From Streptomyces sp. 7-21 (GTDB lineage: Bacteria > Actinomycetota > Actinomycetes > Streptomycetales > Streptomycetaceae), in contig NZ_JAERRL010000002.1 of NCBI RefSeq assembly GCF_016741785.1, forward strand, positions 364,585-428,584: 64,000 nucleotides of DNA, in the 5' to 3' direction. Under the pieces are notes generated by a model that did not search any database, was not told where the DNA came from, and saw only the letters and a list, made by a program, of their open reading frames with translations. Shown here piece by piece: positions 1-7,493 of this stretch. Numbering within the stretch: the stretch's first letter is position 1; every line of letters begins with the position of its first letter. The translations under genes and the position numbers were made by a program.

Positions 1-26
1 TCTCGCAGATCCTGGACGCCGACTGA
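1..26 (+). CDS. 3' end of an unidentified plus-strand gene (partial)
   Basis: The first bases read in frame 3 as a short tail ending Leu-Asp-Ala-Asp and a TGA stop at 24-26. A convergent minus-strand gene ends at 71, which leaves a normal short gap. Too little is present to name a product, and the frame could be chance. Confidence 0.3.
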
Positions 27-70
27 CGGCCCCGCGCCGCGGCCGCGGGCGCCCGTGTCCGGCCGGCGGC

Positions 71-595
71 TCAGCGCACCACGGACGCCAGCGCGTTGAG
101 CAGCGCCACGGGCGCGCGGGTGGCGATCAGCAGCCGCTCGCCCTGGCGGGTGGCGATCACGGTGCTCGGCGAGCCCAGCGGCACCGCGTAGGCCCCGCCG
201 ACCAGCCGGGGCAGGCTGGGGTCCACGACGTTCCGGCCGCGGAAGGTGAAGCCGGAGTTGGCGGAGGAGGCGAGGTTCCGCATGACGCCGCCGCCCTGCG
301 ACGCCTCGGCGAGCGCCGCGTGCACGGACGCCGGGTCGATGTCCCGCACCGGGATGCGCTCGCGGCCCACGCGCAGCGTCTCGGCCGTCAGGTCGATGGC
401 GTGGTAGCGGTGCTTGCCGTAGGGAACGGCCAGCAGCGGCAGCAGGGGCAGCAGGAAGATCCCCGAGACCGCCGCCCACGCGCCAGCGTCCTCCGGCAGC
501 GCGGCCACGCCCATGGCGGCCACGGCCACCACGTACACGGCGAGGCAGGTGAGCATGAACGGCTTGGTCCAGCGCGGCCGTTCCTGGTAGAGCAT
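71..595 (-). CDS. Small membrane protein, DUF3093/bPH-like
   Basis: A 174-residue protein with two hydrophobic segments near residues 14-32 and 40-57, followed by a soluble beta-rich domain. The later part has a Gly-Gly-x-Tyr-Ala-Val-Pro-Leu-Gly stretch and ends with an Arg-x-Leu-Ile-Ala-Thr-Arg motif. That layout resembles the DUF3093/bacterial PH-like membrane proteins common in actinomycetes; this is family resemblance, not a proven function. The ATG start has a near-perfect ribosome binding site (AGGAGGT, 7 bases upstream). It is the last gene of a minus-strand set, 35 bases after the 342-residue protein, and could be its membrane partner or immunity factor, which is inference only. Confidence 0.8.
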   Translation of the reverse strand: MLYQERPRWTKPFMLTCLAVYVVAVAAMGVAALPEDAGAWAAVSGIFLLPLLPLLAVPYGKHRYHAIDLTAETLRVGRERIPVRDIDPASVHAALAEASQGGGVMRNLASSANSGFTFRGRNVVDPSLPRLVGGAYAVPLGSPSTVIATRQGERLLIATRAPVALLNALASVVR

Positions 596-630
596 GATCC
601 GTACCTCCTGCGGGCGGTCGGGCCGGGCGG

Positions 631-1659
631 CTAGAACAGGCTGCCTACGAAGTCCCCGATACCTTCCACGATGTCACTGCCCACGTCCACGACCGCGTCG
701 ACTACGGCCTCACCGGCGTCGACGATGGCGTTCGCGGCGTTGATGTAGGTCTGCGGGTCGGTGATCGTGTCCCAGTTGTCCCATATCAGGGACGCGCCGT
801 AGGCGATGCCGGTGCCGACGGCGGCGCCCACGGTGACCGGGTTGGGGCAGACCAGCGCGGCGGTCAGCGAGGCGTTGAACGCCGTGCCCGTCACGTCCAC
901 GGTGTAGCCGGAGGGGTCGCGCTGGAAGGCCTCGACCGGGTTGCCCTGCTGCACGAGGTCGACGACGCCCGTGATGGTGCTGAACCCGCTGCCGAGGATG
1001 CCGGCTCCGCGCAGCAGGCCCGCCGCCCGGCCCGTGGTGCCCAGCGCGGAGGTGAAGCTGGACAGGCGGCTCGAACCGGAGGCCAGGGCGGAGGTGTACG
1101 AGCCGTAGCCGACGCGGAGCAGGTTCGCCTGCTGGGCGGTGGGGATGAACCACGCCCCGTTGCGCATGTACGCGCCGTAGGCGGCGGCCTCGTGCGAGCC
1201 GCCGAGGAGTCCGGCCATCCACGGGCTCAGGCCCCGGGTGGCCACGCGGCCCATGAGGTTGGCGGGACGCTCGCCGGTGAAGGCGTAGTCCGCCATATAC
1301 ATCGCCGCCCTGCCCGCCGGGATGCCGGGCAGCTCGCCGTGGCGCAGCCACGACCACAGCCCGGCGGTCCCGTAGATGACGGGCATGACGGTGCCGCGCA
1401 TCTCGCTGCCGAACGTGTACAGGTCGAGCGCGTCGCCGCCGCGCAAGGTCCTGGCATTCGAGCGCAGTTCGGCGGCGGTCTCGCTGAGCCAGGTCTGGAG
1501 CGGGCGGAGCGGGCTCATCTCGCTGGAGGCGTCCAGGGCGCTCGCCCTGGTGAAGAGATCCGCCAGCTCCGCAGCGGCCCCGGAGGAGCCGTCTTCGCTC
1601 TCCATCAGTCCGGCGAGGTGGTCAAGGTCGTCCGGATTGGCCTGACGGGTGTCACCCAT
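631..1659 (-). CDS. Putative secreted/membrane-active protein of a WXG-type locus
   Basis: A 342-residue protein that I cannot assign to a named family. The N-terminal ~100 residues are charged and helical with a Trp-rich LQTWLSE-type helix, as in WXG100/LXG-like substrates. The middle and C-terminal parts are rich in Gly and Ala, with repeated Gly-Ala-x-x-Gly hydrophobic stretches (about residues 205-225 and 265-295) and a C-terminal run of Val/Asp/Gly repeats ending in Phe. No Sec signal peptide is visible. It lies between a WXG100-like gene upstream (39 bases away) and a small membrane protein gene downstream, all on the minus strand. A type VII-like substrate or membrane-inserting toxin is possible. 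The weak GGGGA upstream of the ATG leaves the start less certain. Confidence 0.72.
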   Translation of the reverse strand: MGDTRQANPDDLDHLAGLMESEDGSSGAAAELADLFTRASALDASSEMSPLRPLQTWLSETAAELRSNARTLRGGDALDLYTFGSEMRGTVMPVIYGTAGLWSWLRHGELPGIPAGRAAMYMADYAFTGERPANLMGRVATRGLSPWMAGLLGGSHEAAAYGAYMRNGAWFIPTAQQANLLRVGYGSYTSALASGSSRLSSFTSALGTTGRAAGLLRGAGILGSGFSTITGVVDLVQQGNPVEAFQRDPSGYTVDVTGTAFNASLTAALVCPNPVTVGAAVGTGIAYGASLIWDNWDTITDPQTYINAANAIVDAGEAVVDAVVDVGSDIVEGIGDFVGSLF

Positions 1660-1698
1660 GTCGTTCAGTCCCCGTATCGCGCTGACGTCCGGCGCCGG

Positions 1699-1965
1699 CT
1701 ACTCCTCGTCCTCCTCGGCCTCGTCGGCCTGGGTGTCCAGAGACTGCGCCAGGCTGCGCAGGTTCCCGGCCACGGTCGAGCACTCGGTGTTGTACGTCTC
1801 CAGCTGTCCGGCGACCTCATCGCGGTTCGGGCCCTGCCAGCTCTCCATGCTGTTGATGACGTAGCTGCGGGGCTTGCCCTCACCGGACAGCAGCTCCTCG
1901 ACATCCGTCGCGAGTTCCCTGAGCTTCCGGGCCCGCTCTCTGAGCTCCTCGGCTTCCGCGGTCAC
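1699..1965 (-). CDS. WXG100/ESX-like helical hairpin protein
   Basis: About 88 residues when read from the GTG at 1965, which follows a GGGGAGGT ribosome binding site. An in-frame ATG at 1998 would add 11 residues. The protein forms two predicted amphipathic helices separated by Glu-Ser-Trp-Gln-Gly, so a W-x-G motif sits in the loop as in WXG100 proteins (EsxA/EsxB type, usually about 100 residues). The C terminus is very acidic (Glu-Ala-Glu-Glu-Asp-Glu-Glu). WXG100 proteins are secreted as helical hairpins by ESX/type VII systems, often with a larger partner encoded next door. The 342-residue gene downstream fits that pattern. No EccC or other ESX machinery gene is in the window. Confidence 0.75.
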   Translation of the reverse strand: MTAEAEELRERARKLRELATDVEELLSGEGKPRSYVINSMESWQGPNRDEVAGQLETYNTECSTVAGNLRSLAQSLDTQADEAEEDEE

Positions 1966-2383
1966 CGCACCTCCCCGTTTCCCCGTTGTCTTCGTCATCG
2001 AGGGCTTCTGTCGCCACCGGCGGCTTCCCCATTTCCGGGCGGCGCCCTCGCAGGTGACCGTACCCCACGGTGGTGGCCTGATCGAGGGCGGTGAGGCAGC
2101 GGTGAGAGAACGGTGACGAAGGCGGCACGAAGGAGGGACAACAAGGAGGTAGCTCTGCCCAAGCGAGCACGGTTATGGCACAGTCAGTGCCGACGGGTTT
2201 ACAGGTTCGCCCGCTGGAGGGGGTCGGGCATGGTGGATTTCACCGCGAACTGGGCGCGGCCAGAGCCTGGTTGCCCCCCGTACCTCATACCCCACCAACC
2301 CGTTGCGCAGTACCGTGTGCGCGACGGGGGCAGGCGCATGGAGAGACCGGCTGGGCCGGGGCCAGCCGGAGGAGAGGGACGCC
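1966..2383. promoter_or_regulatory. Divergent intergenic region between WXG-like and pilin genes
   Basis: About 420 bases separate the minus-strand WXG-like gene from the plus-strand pilin gene. The region holds an orphan Shine-Dalgarno-like AAGGAGG at 2142-2148 with no convincing coding sequence behind it. There is no clear -35/-10 pair. Frames crossing it are open only because of the high GC content. It probably carries promoters for both directions. Confidence 0.4.
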
Positions 2384-2581
2384 ATGAGCAGGCTGCTGAA
2401 GTGGACGCGCGGCATCGGGGAGCGCACCCGGGGAGGCTACAGCGACCGCGGGGCCGGGTTCGTGGAGTACGCCGGTCTGCTGCTGCTGATCGCCACGGTG
2501 GTCGTCGCCGTCGTCGCGCTGGACATCGACGCTCAGGTAGCCAACGCCATACAGCGCGCCGTCAACAACATCCTCGACTGA
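2384..2581 (+). CDS. Flp/type IVb-like pilin precursor
   Basis: A 65-residue protein starting at ATG 2384 behind a strong GGAGGAGAGG site. A basic N-terminal leader of about 24 residues ends in Arg-Gly, followed by Ala-Gly-Phe-Val-Glu-Tyr and a hydrophobic helix. The Gly cleavage site, the Glu at +5 and the adjacent Tyr are the hallmarks of class III signal peptides in Flp/Tad pilins, which prepilin peptidases of family A24 cut. The mature part of about 41 residues is short, as expected for a Flp pilin. A prepilin peptidase gene lies 3 kb downstream. The next gene overlaps its stop codon. Tad motor genes (tadA/B/C) are not in the window. Confidence 0.82.
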   Translation: MSRLLKWTRGIGERTRGGYSDRGAGFVEYAGLLLLIATVVVAVVALDIDAQVANAIQRAVNNILD

Positions 2582-3174
2582 CACCGCGGCGTACCGGCGA
2601 CCGAGGCGCGGTCTTTCCCCTCTATATATGGCTGGTGACCGGTCTGCTGCTGCTCGCGCTCACCTTTTTCGTCTTTGCCCAGGCGGCGGTGGTGCGCAGC
2701 GGCGCGCAGTCCGCGGCGGACGCCGCCGCACTGGCCGCCGCCCAGGAAGCCCGGGACCGGATGTTCGGGGATTTCCTGGAGGCCGCCCGCGAGGAGGACA
2801 GCGACCCCGAGGACATCGAGGGCCCCGTCGGGGGTGACGACGTGGGTGACTCCGGTCCCTGCGCCGCCGCCGCCCGCCTGGCGGCCAGCAACGACGCCGT
2901 GGTGACGTCCTGCGAGTCTGGTGAGGGAGGCACGGCGTACACGGTCGTCGTCGAGTCGACCGCGACCGTCGGTGACTCCGTCATACCCGGCACCGAGAAC
3001 CAGACGGCCACGGCGCGTGCCACCGCCGTGATCGGCGTGCTCTGCGACGGGGTGGAGGAGGGGGACGACGGCCTCGAACTGCGGTGTGAGGAGCGTGACT
3101 GGGTTCTCGACCCCGACGACGAGGACGGACTGCCCGAGGCCCGTGACCTTTTCGAGGTCTATCTAGAAGACTGA
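2578..3174 (+). CDS. TadE/TadG-like pilus assembly protein
   Basis: About 198 residues. An N-terminal Arg-Arg-Thr-Gly-Asp-Arg-Gly is followed by one hydrophobic segment and then Ser-Gly-Ala-Gln-Ser-Ala-Ala-Asp-Ala-Ala-Ala-Leu, the signature of TadE/TadG-related actinobacterial proteins that sit in the membrane beside Flp pili. The rest is an acidic extracellular domain with cysteines near residues 98, 112, 156 and 167. No ATG, GTG or TTG occurs in frame between GTG 2401, which lies deep inside the pilin gene, and the membrane segment. The best start is therefore the CTG at 2578, which overlaps the pilin stop as CTGA and suggests translational coupling. The start is uncertain; the frame and stop are secure. 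Confidence 0.78.
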   Translation: MTPRRTGDRGAVFPLYIWLVTGLLLLALTFFVFAQAAVVRSGAQSAADAAALAAAQEARDRMFGDFLEAAREEDSDPEDIEGPVGGDDVGDSGPCAAAARLAASNDAVVTSCESGEGGTAYTVVVESTATVGDSVIPGTENQTATARATAVIGVLCDGVEEGDDGLELRCEERDWVLDPDDEDGLPEARDLFEVYLED

Positions 3175-3226
3175 CGTCCTGTTCTTCCCCGTTTCCCAGC
3201 TACCGACGACGAAGGACCAGCCCTCG

Positions 3227-3838
3227 ATGGATCTGCGCGATAGCAAGTCACGTCTCATCTTGATCGTCGCGGCACTCGGCGCCGCCCTGGTGATCGCCGT
3301 GGCGAGCTGCGGTGGCGGGGGCGGCGACGGCGACAACGGTGACGGCGGCAGCTCACAGAGCCAGGACAGCGGTAACGGAGAGACCGACGGGGGAGAGAAC
3401 TCCGGCGGTTCCGGGAACGGCGGCGGCGAGGAAGATGGGTCCGGTGAGGTGCTCGCCGAGGTGTCGGGCGAGGAGAACATCACCCTGACCATCACCAGTG
3501 CTGAACGGGAAGAGGGCGGCTTCCTCACCGTCGAGGGCACCATCACCAACGAGGGCAGCGAAACCTGGTTCGACATCCGTTGGTCCGGCGACGAGGAAGA
3601 ACTCGCGGATAACCGCTTTTCCATGGCAGGCGCGTCGCTCGTCGCTCAGGAGGAGGGCCACCGCTACCTCATCCTCCGCGACACCAGCGGGCGCTGCCTG
3701 TGCACGAACTTCGGGAACGGGATCGAGGCCGGCGAAACGCTGACGTGGTTCGCGCAGTTCCCCGAGCCCGAGGCGTCCACCACGCAGGTCGACTTCCAGG
3801 TGGGCAACATGCCCCCGGCCACCATCGAGATCAGGTGA
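3227..3838 (+). CDS. Putative lipoprotein with acidic linker
   Basis: A 203-residue protein. A basic start and hydrophobic segment (residues 9-26) lead to Val-Ala-Ser-Cys, a plausible lipobox with the Cys near residue 28. A Gly/Asp/Ser/Asn linker follows to about residue 75, then a compact C-terminal beta domain of about 120 residues containing a Cys-x-Cys pair (Gly-Arg-Cys-Leu-Cys-Thr). It is expected to be anchored on the outer face of the membrane. It lies 52 bases after the TadE-like gene and just before an OmpA-domain gene, so the three are probably co-expressed. The C-terminal domain is not one I can name. Confidence 0.75.
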   Translation: MDLRDSKSRLILIVAALGAALVIAVASCGGGGGDGDNGDGGSSQSQDSGNGETDGGENSGGSGNGGGEEDGSGEVLAEVSGEENITLTITSAEREEGGFLTVEGTITNEGSETWFDIRWSGDEEELADNRFSMAGASLVAQEEGHRYLILRDTSGRCLCTNFGNGIEAGETLTWFAQFPEPEASTTQVDFQVGNMPPATIEIR

Positions 3839-3845
3839 GGACGCG

Positions 3846-4640
3846 ATGACCACGCACCGAGCGCACCACCGCACCCGGCAGGCGCGACGCGCCGCCGTTG
3901 TCGGCGTGACCGGGGCCGCGGTTCTCGTCTTCTCGGGCGGGCCCGCCGTGGCCCAGGACGACCCCGAGAGCACCGACGAGCCGCCCGGCTACGTCGCCCC
4001 CGAGCCGCCCGAGGTCGATCCCGACGCCCCCGGGCTGATGCTCGGCGACGGCGCCACCCTCGCCGAACCGCGAATCCTCGACATCAAGTTCATCACCGAG
4101 GACCTCGGCACCGGCGGTACCGGCGACTCTGATGACGGGTCGGGCGGCACCGGCGGCGAGGACGGCAGCAGCACCGGCGGCGAGGACGGCTCCGGCGGTG
4201 GCGAGGACAGCTCGGGCGGCGGCGAGGACTCCGGGGCGGACGAACCCCCCAGCGGCGGCCAGCGCGAGGAACAGACCAGCGGCCAGCACAAGTTCACCCT
4301 CCAGACCGACGTCCTCTTCGGCCGGGACAGCGACGAGATCACCGACGAGGCCCGCGAGGCCCTGCGCGAGGTGGCCGCCGCCATCGACGAGTACCAGCCG
4401 AGCCAGGTCAACATCTTCGGCTTCACCGACAATCTCGGCGACTACGACTACGGCATCACCCTCTCGGAGAACCGCGCCCGCAACACCCAGCAGGTGCTCG
4501 TCGAGCTCCTCGAAGATCCCTCCGGCATCACCTTCAACGTGCGCGGCTACAGCGAGGATTACCCCCTGTACGACAACAGCACCGAGGAAGGCCGCCAGCG
4601 CAACCGCCGCGTGGAGATCTCCTGGCCCACCGGGGAGTGA
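3846..4640 (+). CDS. Secreted OmpA C-terminal-domain protein
   Basis: A 264-residue protein with a basic N terminus, a hydrophobic stretch and an Ala-Val-Ala signal peptidase site near residue 38. A Gly/Ser/Asp/Glu-rich flexible linker spans about residues 85-145. The last ~115 residues form an OmpA-like domain, seen in the Phe-Thr-Asp-Asn-Leu-Gly segment, the Leu-Ser-Glu-Asn-Arg-Ala helix and the closing Arg-Asn-Arg-Arg-Val-Glu-Ile. OmpA domains bind peptidoglycan, so the protein may anchor envelope structures such as the nearby pilin set (inference). It starts 7 bases after the lipoprotein stop behind GTGAGGA. The next gene overlaps its stop codon. Confidence 0.85.
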   Translation: MTTHRAHHRTRQARRAAVVGVTGAAVLVFSGGPAVAQDDPESTDEPPGYVAPEPPEVDPDAPGLMLGDGATLAEPRILDIKFITEDLGTGGTGDSDDGSGGTGGEDGSSTGGEDGSGGGEDSSGGGEDSGADEPPSGGQREEQTSGQHKFTLQTDVLFGRDSDEITDEAREALREVAAAIDEYQPSQVNIFGFTDNLGDYDYGITLSENRARNTQQVLVELLEDPSGITFNVRGYSEDYPLYDNSTEEGRQRNRRVEISWPTGE

Positions 4641-5185
4641 CGGTGCCCGGGCGGCCCCAGGCGGGCTTCACCTACCCGGAGGCGGGCGCCACCCTGTCCG
4701 GCGCTCCCCTCCCGCCGCCCGGCTACCACCTGCTGTGCGTCCACACCGGTCTCGGCCACGGTGAGCGCCTCGCCCGTGCCGCCGGCGAGGCCCTGCTCAG
4801 CTGGCGCATGCACCGCGCCGCCGGCGCCACGGTCGACACCGCCGCGCCGCGGGCCGAGCCCGGCGCCGAGGTCACCGTCTCCCTTGGCGCCGGGCCGCTC
4901 CGGCTCACCGCGCCTTGCCGCGTGGCCGGCATCGTCCGCGAGCCGGGCCGCGTCGGCTTCGCCTACGGCACGCTCCCCGGCCACCCGGTCACCGGCGAGG
5001 AGGCGTTCTTCGTCGAGCGGCTTCCCGGCGGCGCCGTGCGGCTGGCGGTGGTCTCGTTCAGCCGGGCCGCCGCCTGGTACGCCCGTGCCGCCGGCCCGCT
5101 CACCCGGGCCGGGCAGCGCGCGGTCGCCCGGCGCTATGGGCGGGCGCTGCGGCGGCTGGTCCGGGAGGCCGGGCGGGCCGGCTGA
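4637..5185 (+). CDS. DUF1990 family protein
   Basis: A 182-residue protein starting at GTG 4637, which overlaps the OmpA gene stop as GTGA. The sequence has the DUF1990 layout: an N-terminal Phe-Thr-Tyr-Pro-Glu motif, a Gly-Tyr-His segment, a central Gly-x-Ala-Tyr-Gly-Thr-Leu-x-Gly-His-Pro strand pair, a Gly-Glu-Glu-Ala-Phe region and a closing Tyr-x-x-Ala-Leu-Arg-Arg-Leu helix. The family's biochemical role is unknown. The tight coupling to the OmpA gene suggests shared regulation. Confidence 0.85.
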   Translation: MTVPGRPQAGFTYPEAGATLSGAPLPPPGYHLLCVHTGLGHGERLARAAGEALLSWRMHRAAGATVDTAAPRAEPGAEVTVSLGAGPLRLTAPCRVAGIVREPGRVGFAYGTLPGHPVTGEEAFFVERLPGGAVRLAVVSFSRAAAWYARAAGPLTRAGQRAVARRYGRALRRLVREAGRAG

Positions 5186-5326
5186 GCCGCTCCGGCCGCG
5201 CTTGCGTACGCCCAGGGTGACAGGCTCGCCACATGCCGGAGCCGCGGCCCGGGAACGGGCGAATCCGCAGGCAGCCGGGGGTAAACGAGCCGGTGGGCAG
5301 GGGGTCACGGTCGCTGGCGGGTGCGG

Positions 5327-5499
5327 TATGGTTCCCTCGTCGGTCCCGCTGGCATATGTGGGCCGCTCATGCTGCCAGCGTCGTCACTCCCACCCCGGCG
5401 ACGGCTGGCTGGTCGGACCGTGAGCCACCCCCCCGCTCCGGTCCGACCCCTCTTGAACGGGCCGGTCTGTCCTCCCCCCCACTCGGGCAGACCGGCCCG
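5327..5499 (+). ncRNA. Candidate short structured transcript with three hairpins
   Basis: A TANNNT -10-like box (TATGGT, 5327-5332) is followed by three perfect inverted repeats. Their arms are 5347-5354/5373-5380 (8 bp), 5411-5420/5439-5448 (10 bp) and 5458-5469/5488-5499 (12 bp). Each encloses an 18-base loop, and the second and third loops carry C runs. The last hairpin could be a terminator. A 31-codon reading frame (ATG 5328 to TGA 5423) spans the first hairpin and could be a leader peptide. This could be a small RNA, an attenuator for the prepilin peptidase gene, or stacked terminators of the DUF1990 operon. The upstream part (5186-5326) shows nothing clear. Confidence 0.35.
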
Positions 5500-5539
5500 A
5501 GGTCTTTCCGGGCCCGGCCCGGCCCGTAGGGTTCGGCGC

Positions 5540-6271
5540 GTGGAACCGCTGCTGATCGCCGTCTGTGCCGCCTTCGGGGCCCTGACCGGGCCGCTGCTGG
5601 CCCGCCCCGGCTACCGGCTGGCCGTCGAGCCCGGGGAGCCCTGGCGCTCCGCCTGCCCGAGGGGTCACCCGCTGACGGGGCCGCTGCGCGGCTGGGCCGG
5701 CCTGGCCCGCTGCCCCGGCTGCGGTGCGTTCGGGCCCGGCCCGGTGGGGCTGGCGCTGGTGACCGCCGCCTGCTGCGCCGCGCTGGCCGCAGCGACGGGA
5801 CCGCGCCCCGAGCTGGCCGTGTGGGTGGTGGCCGCCCCGGTTGGGGTGCTCGCGGCGCGCGTGGACGTGGCCGTGCGGCGGCTGCCCGACGTGCTCACGC
5901 TGCCGCTCGCCGCCTGGGCCGCCGCCGGGCTGGGCGTCGCCGCGCTGCTGCCGGGGGCGGGCGGCAGCTGGACCCGGGCCCTGCTGGGCGGCGCGGTGCT
6001 GGCGGCCGGCTACTTCGTGCTGTTCCTGATCAGCCCCAACGCCATGGGGTTCGGCGACGTCAAGCTGGCGCTGTCGCTGGGAGTCGCCCTTGGGTGGTAT
6101 GGCTGGGATGTCGTGGTTTTCGGCTGCTTCGCGGGCTTCCTGCTGGCCGCCGTGTCCGCGTTGTGCCTGGTCATCGCGGGGAAGGCGGGCCGCAAGACGG
6201 CTCTGCCGATGGGCCCGTTCCTGGTGCTGGGCGCCCTGGGCTCGCTGCTGCTCGGGGGACTCGCGGCGTGA
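5540..6271 (+). CDS. Prepilin peptidase, family A24 (TadV/PilD-like)
   Basis: A 243-residue integral membrane aspartic protease that would cleave class III leaders such as that of the Flp-like pilin at 2384. The start is GTG 5540. The N-terminal region has a Cys-x3-His and a Cys-x2-Cys pair (about residues 38-60), resembling the metal-binding loop of bifunctional PilD enzymes. The catalytic pair is visible as an Asp-Val-Ala-Val-Arg-Arg-Leu-Pro-Asp segment at about residues 109-117 and Gly-Phe-Gly-Asp-Val-Lys-Leu-Ala (GxGD motif) at about 170-177. Six or seven hydrophobic segments cover the rest. It stands alone between hairpins rather than in a tad operon. Confidence 0.92.
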   Translation: MEPLLIAVCAAFGALTGPLLARPGYRLAVEPGEPWRSACPRGHPLTGPLRGWAGLARCPGCGAFGPGPVGLALVTAACCAALAAATGPRPELAVWVVAAPVGVLAARVDVAVRRLPDVLTLPLAAWAAAGLGVAALLPGAGGSWTRALLGGAVLAAGYFVLFLISPNAMGFGDVKLALSLGVALGWYGWDVVVFGCFAGFLLAAVSALCLVIAGKAGRKTALPMGPFLVLGALGSLLLGGLAA

Positions 6272-6331
6272 CACGCGTCATGGGTGACGCGCGAGGCGGC
6301 CGTGCATGCGTTACGGTGGAATCCCCCCCTC

Positions 6332-6364
6332 GGGCCGGTCCGTCACCCCCCCACGGACCGGCCC
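6332..6364 (+). terminator. Terminator hairpin after prepilin peptidase
   Basis: A perfect 12-bp inverted repeat (6332-6343 with 6353-6364) has a 9-base C-rich loop and no T tract, as is usual in Streptomyces. Its arms are almost the same sequence as the third hairpin upstream of the peptidase gene. Confidence 0.75.
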
Positions 6365-6448
6365 GCTTCGTGTGTCCGGAGCCGGTAGAGTGCGTGGCTC
6401 ACACGCCGTCCGGTGCGGGGATGCGGTGAGCGGAGGAGGGGCACATAC

Positions 6449-7216
6449 GTGAAGAACAAGCTGCGGCGCCTGGCCCTCAGGCTGTACACGCGGAGGGTGG
6501 AGGGGAGGCTCGACACCGACAGGGCGCCCAAGCACATCGGCGTGATTCTCGACGGCAACCGCCGCTGGGCGAAGGCCGCGGGCGGGACGACCCGCCAGGG
6601 GCACGAGGCGGGGGCCGCGAAGATCCAGGAGCTGCTGACGTGGTGTGACGAGACCGACGTCGAGGTCGTCACGCTCTGGCTGCTGTCGACGGACAACCTC
6701 AACCGGCACGAGGACGAGCTGATACCCCTGCTGTCGATCGTCGAGGGCGCGGTGCGGGACATCGCCGAGGACGGGCGCTGGCGCGTCCACCACGTCGGCG
6801 CGCTGGACGTCCTGCCGGAGCGGACCCGCCAGGTGCTGCGGGAGGCGGAGGAGCTCGCGGGCGGCCGGGACGGCATGCTGGTGAACGTGGCCGTCGGCTA
6901 CGGCGGGCGGCAGGAGATCGTCGACGCCGTGCGCTCGCTGCTGGCGAAGCGGGCCGCTGAGGGGCAGACTCTGGAGCAGGTCGCCGAGTCGATCGGCCTG
7001 GAGGACATCGCCGAGCACCTCTACACGAGCGGCCAGCCCGATCCGGACCTGGTGATCCGTACCAGCGGCGAGCAGCGTCTGTCGGGCTTCATGCTCTGGC
7101 AGAGCGCGCACTCCGAGTACTACTTCTGCGAGGTCTACTGGCCGGCCTTCCGCAAGGTCGACTTCGTGCGGGCGCTGCGCGACTACGCCGCCCGGCACCG
7201 CCGTTACGGCATCTGA
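6449..7216 (+). CDS. uppS: Isoprenyl transferase (cis-prenyltransferase)
   Basis: A 255-residue Z-prenyl transferase that adds isopentenyl-PP to allylic diphosphates to make polyprenyl diphosphates, typically undecaprenyl-PP for wall synthesis. The GTG start at 6449 follows GGAGGAGGGG. Hallmarks are the phosphate-binding Asp-Gly-Asn-Arg-Arg-Trp-Ala motif at residues 35-41 with catalytic Asp35, the Leu-Ser-Thr-Asp-Asn-Leu-Asn-Arg segment near 79-86, and the [11 protein letters not shown] motif near 205-215. Length is typical. Streptomycetes usually have two paralogues; the sequence alone does not tell the preferred chain length. Confidence 0.93.
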   Translation: MKNKLRRLALRLYTRRVEGRLDTDRAPKHIGVILDGNRRWAKAAGGTTRQGHEAGAAKIQELLTWCDETDVEVVTLWLLSTDNLNRHEDELIPLLSIVEGAVRDIAEDGRWRVHHVGALDVLPERTRQVLREAEELAGGRDGMLVNVAVGYGGRQEIVDAVRSLLAKRAAEGQTLEQVAESIGLEDIAEHLYTSGQPDPDLVIRTSGEQRLSGFMLWQSAHSEYYFCEVYWPAFRKVDFVRALRDYAARHRRYGI

Positions 7217-7493
7217 GCGGCGGCGGCCACCGCTGGACCCGGGACGGGCCCCGGGCGGATCCGGCCGGGGCTCGGGTCGTTCTTCGCATGAGATGTGCGG
7301 AGTCAGGGCATATTCACCGCGGACCGCGCCCACGCGTGGTCCGCCGGGAGGCCCGTTTGCGCACCACGTTTCGGATCCGGGCCGGCACCGGGCCCCTGGC
7401 GTGGACGGGCCCCGCCGGCCGACTTCACCCCCGGCGTCCCGCCCGAGGGCGGCGCCTGGCTCCCACACCTCGTCCGAGGGGGTTCGTCCACAC

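Noticed and set aside
2175..2387. 70-residue plus-strand frame before the pilin gene
   Set aside because: No convincing protein features; it overlaps the pilin start, and the AAGGAGG at 2142-2148 is too far from its ATG.
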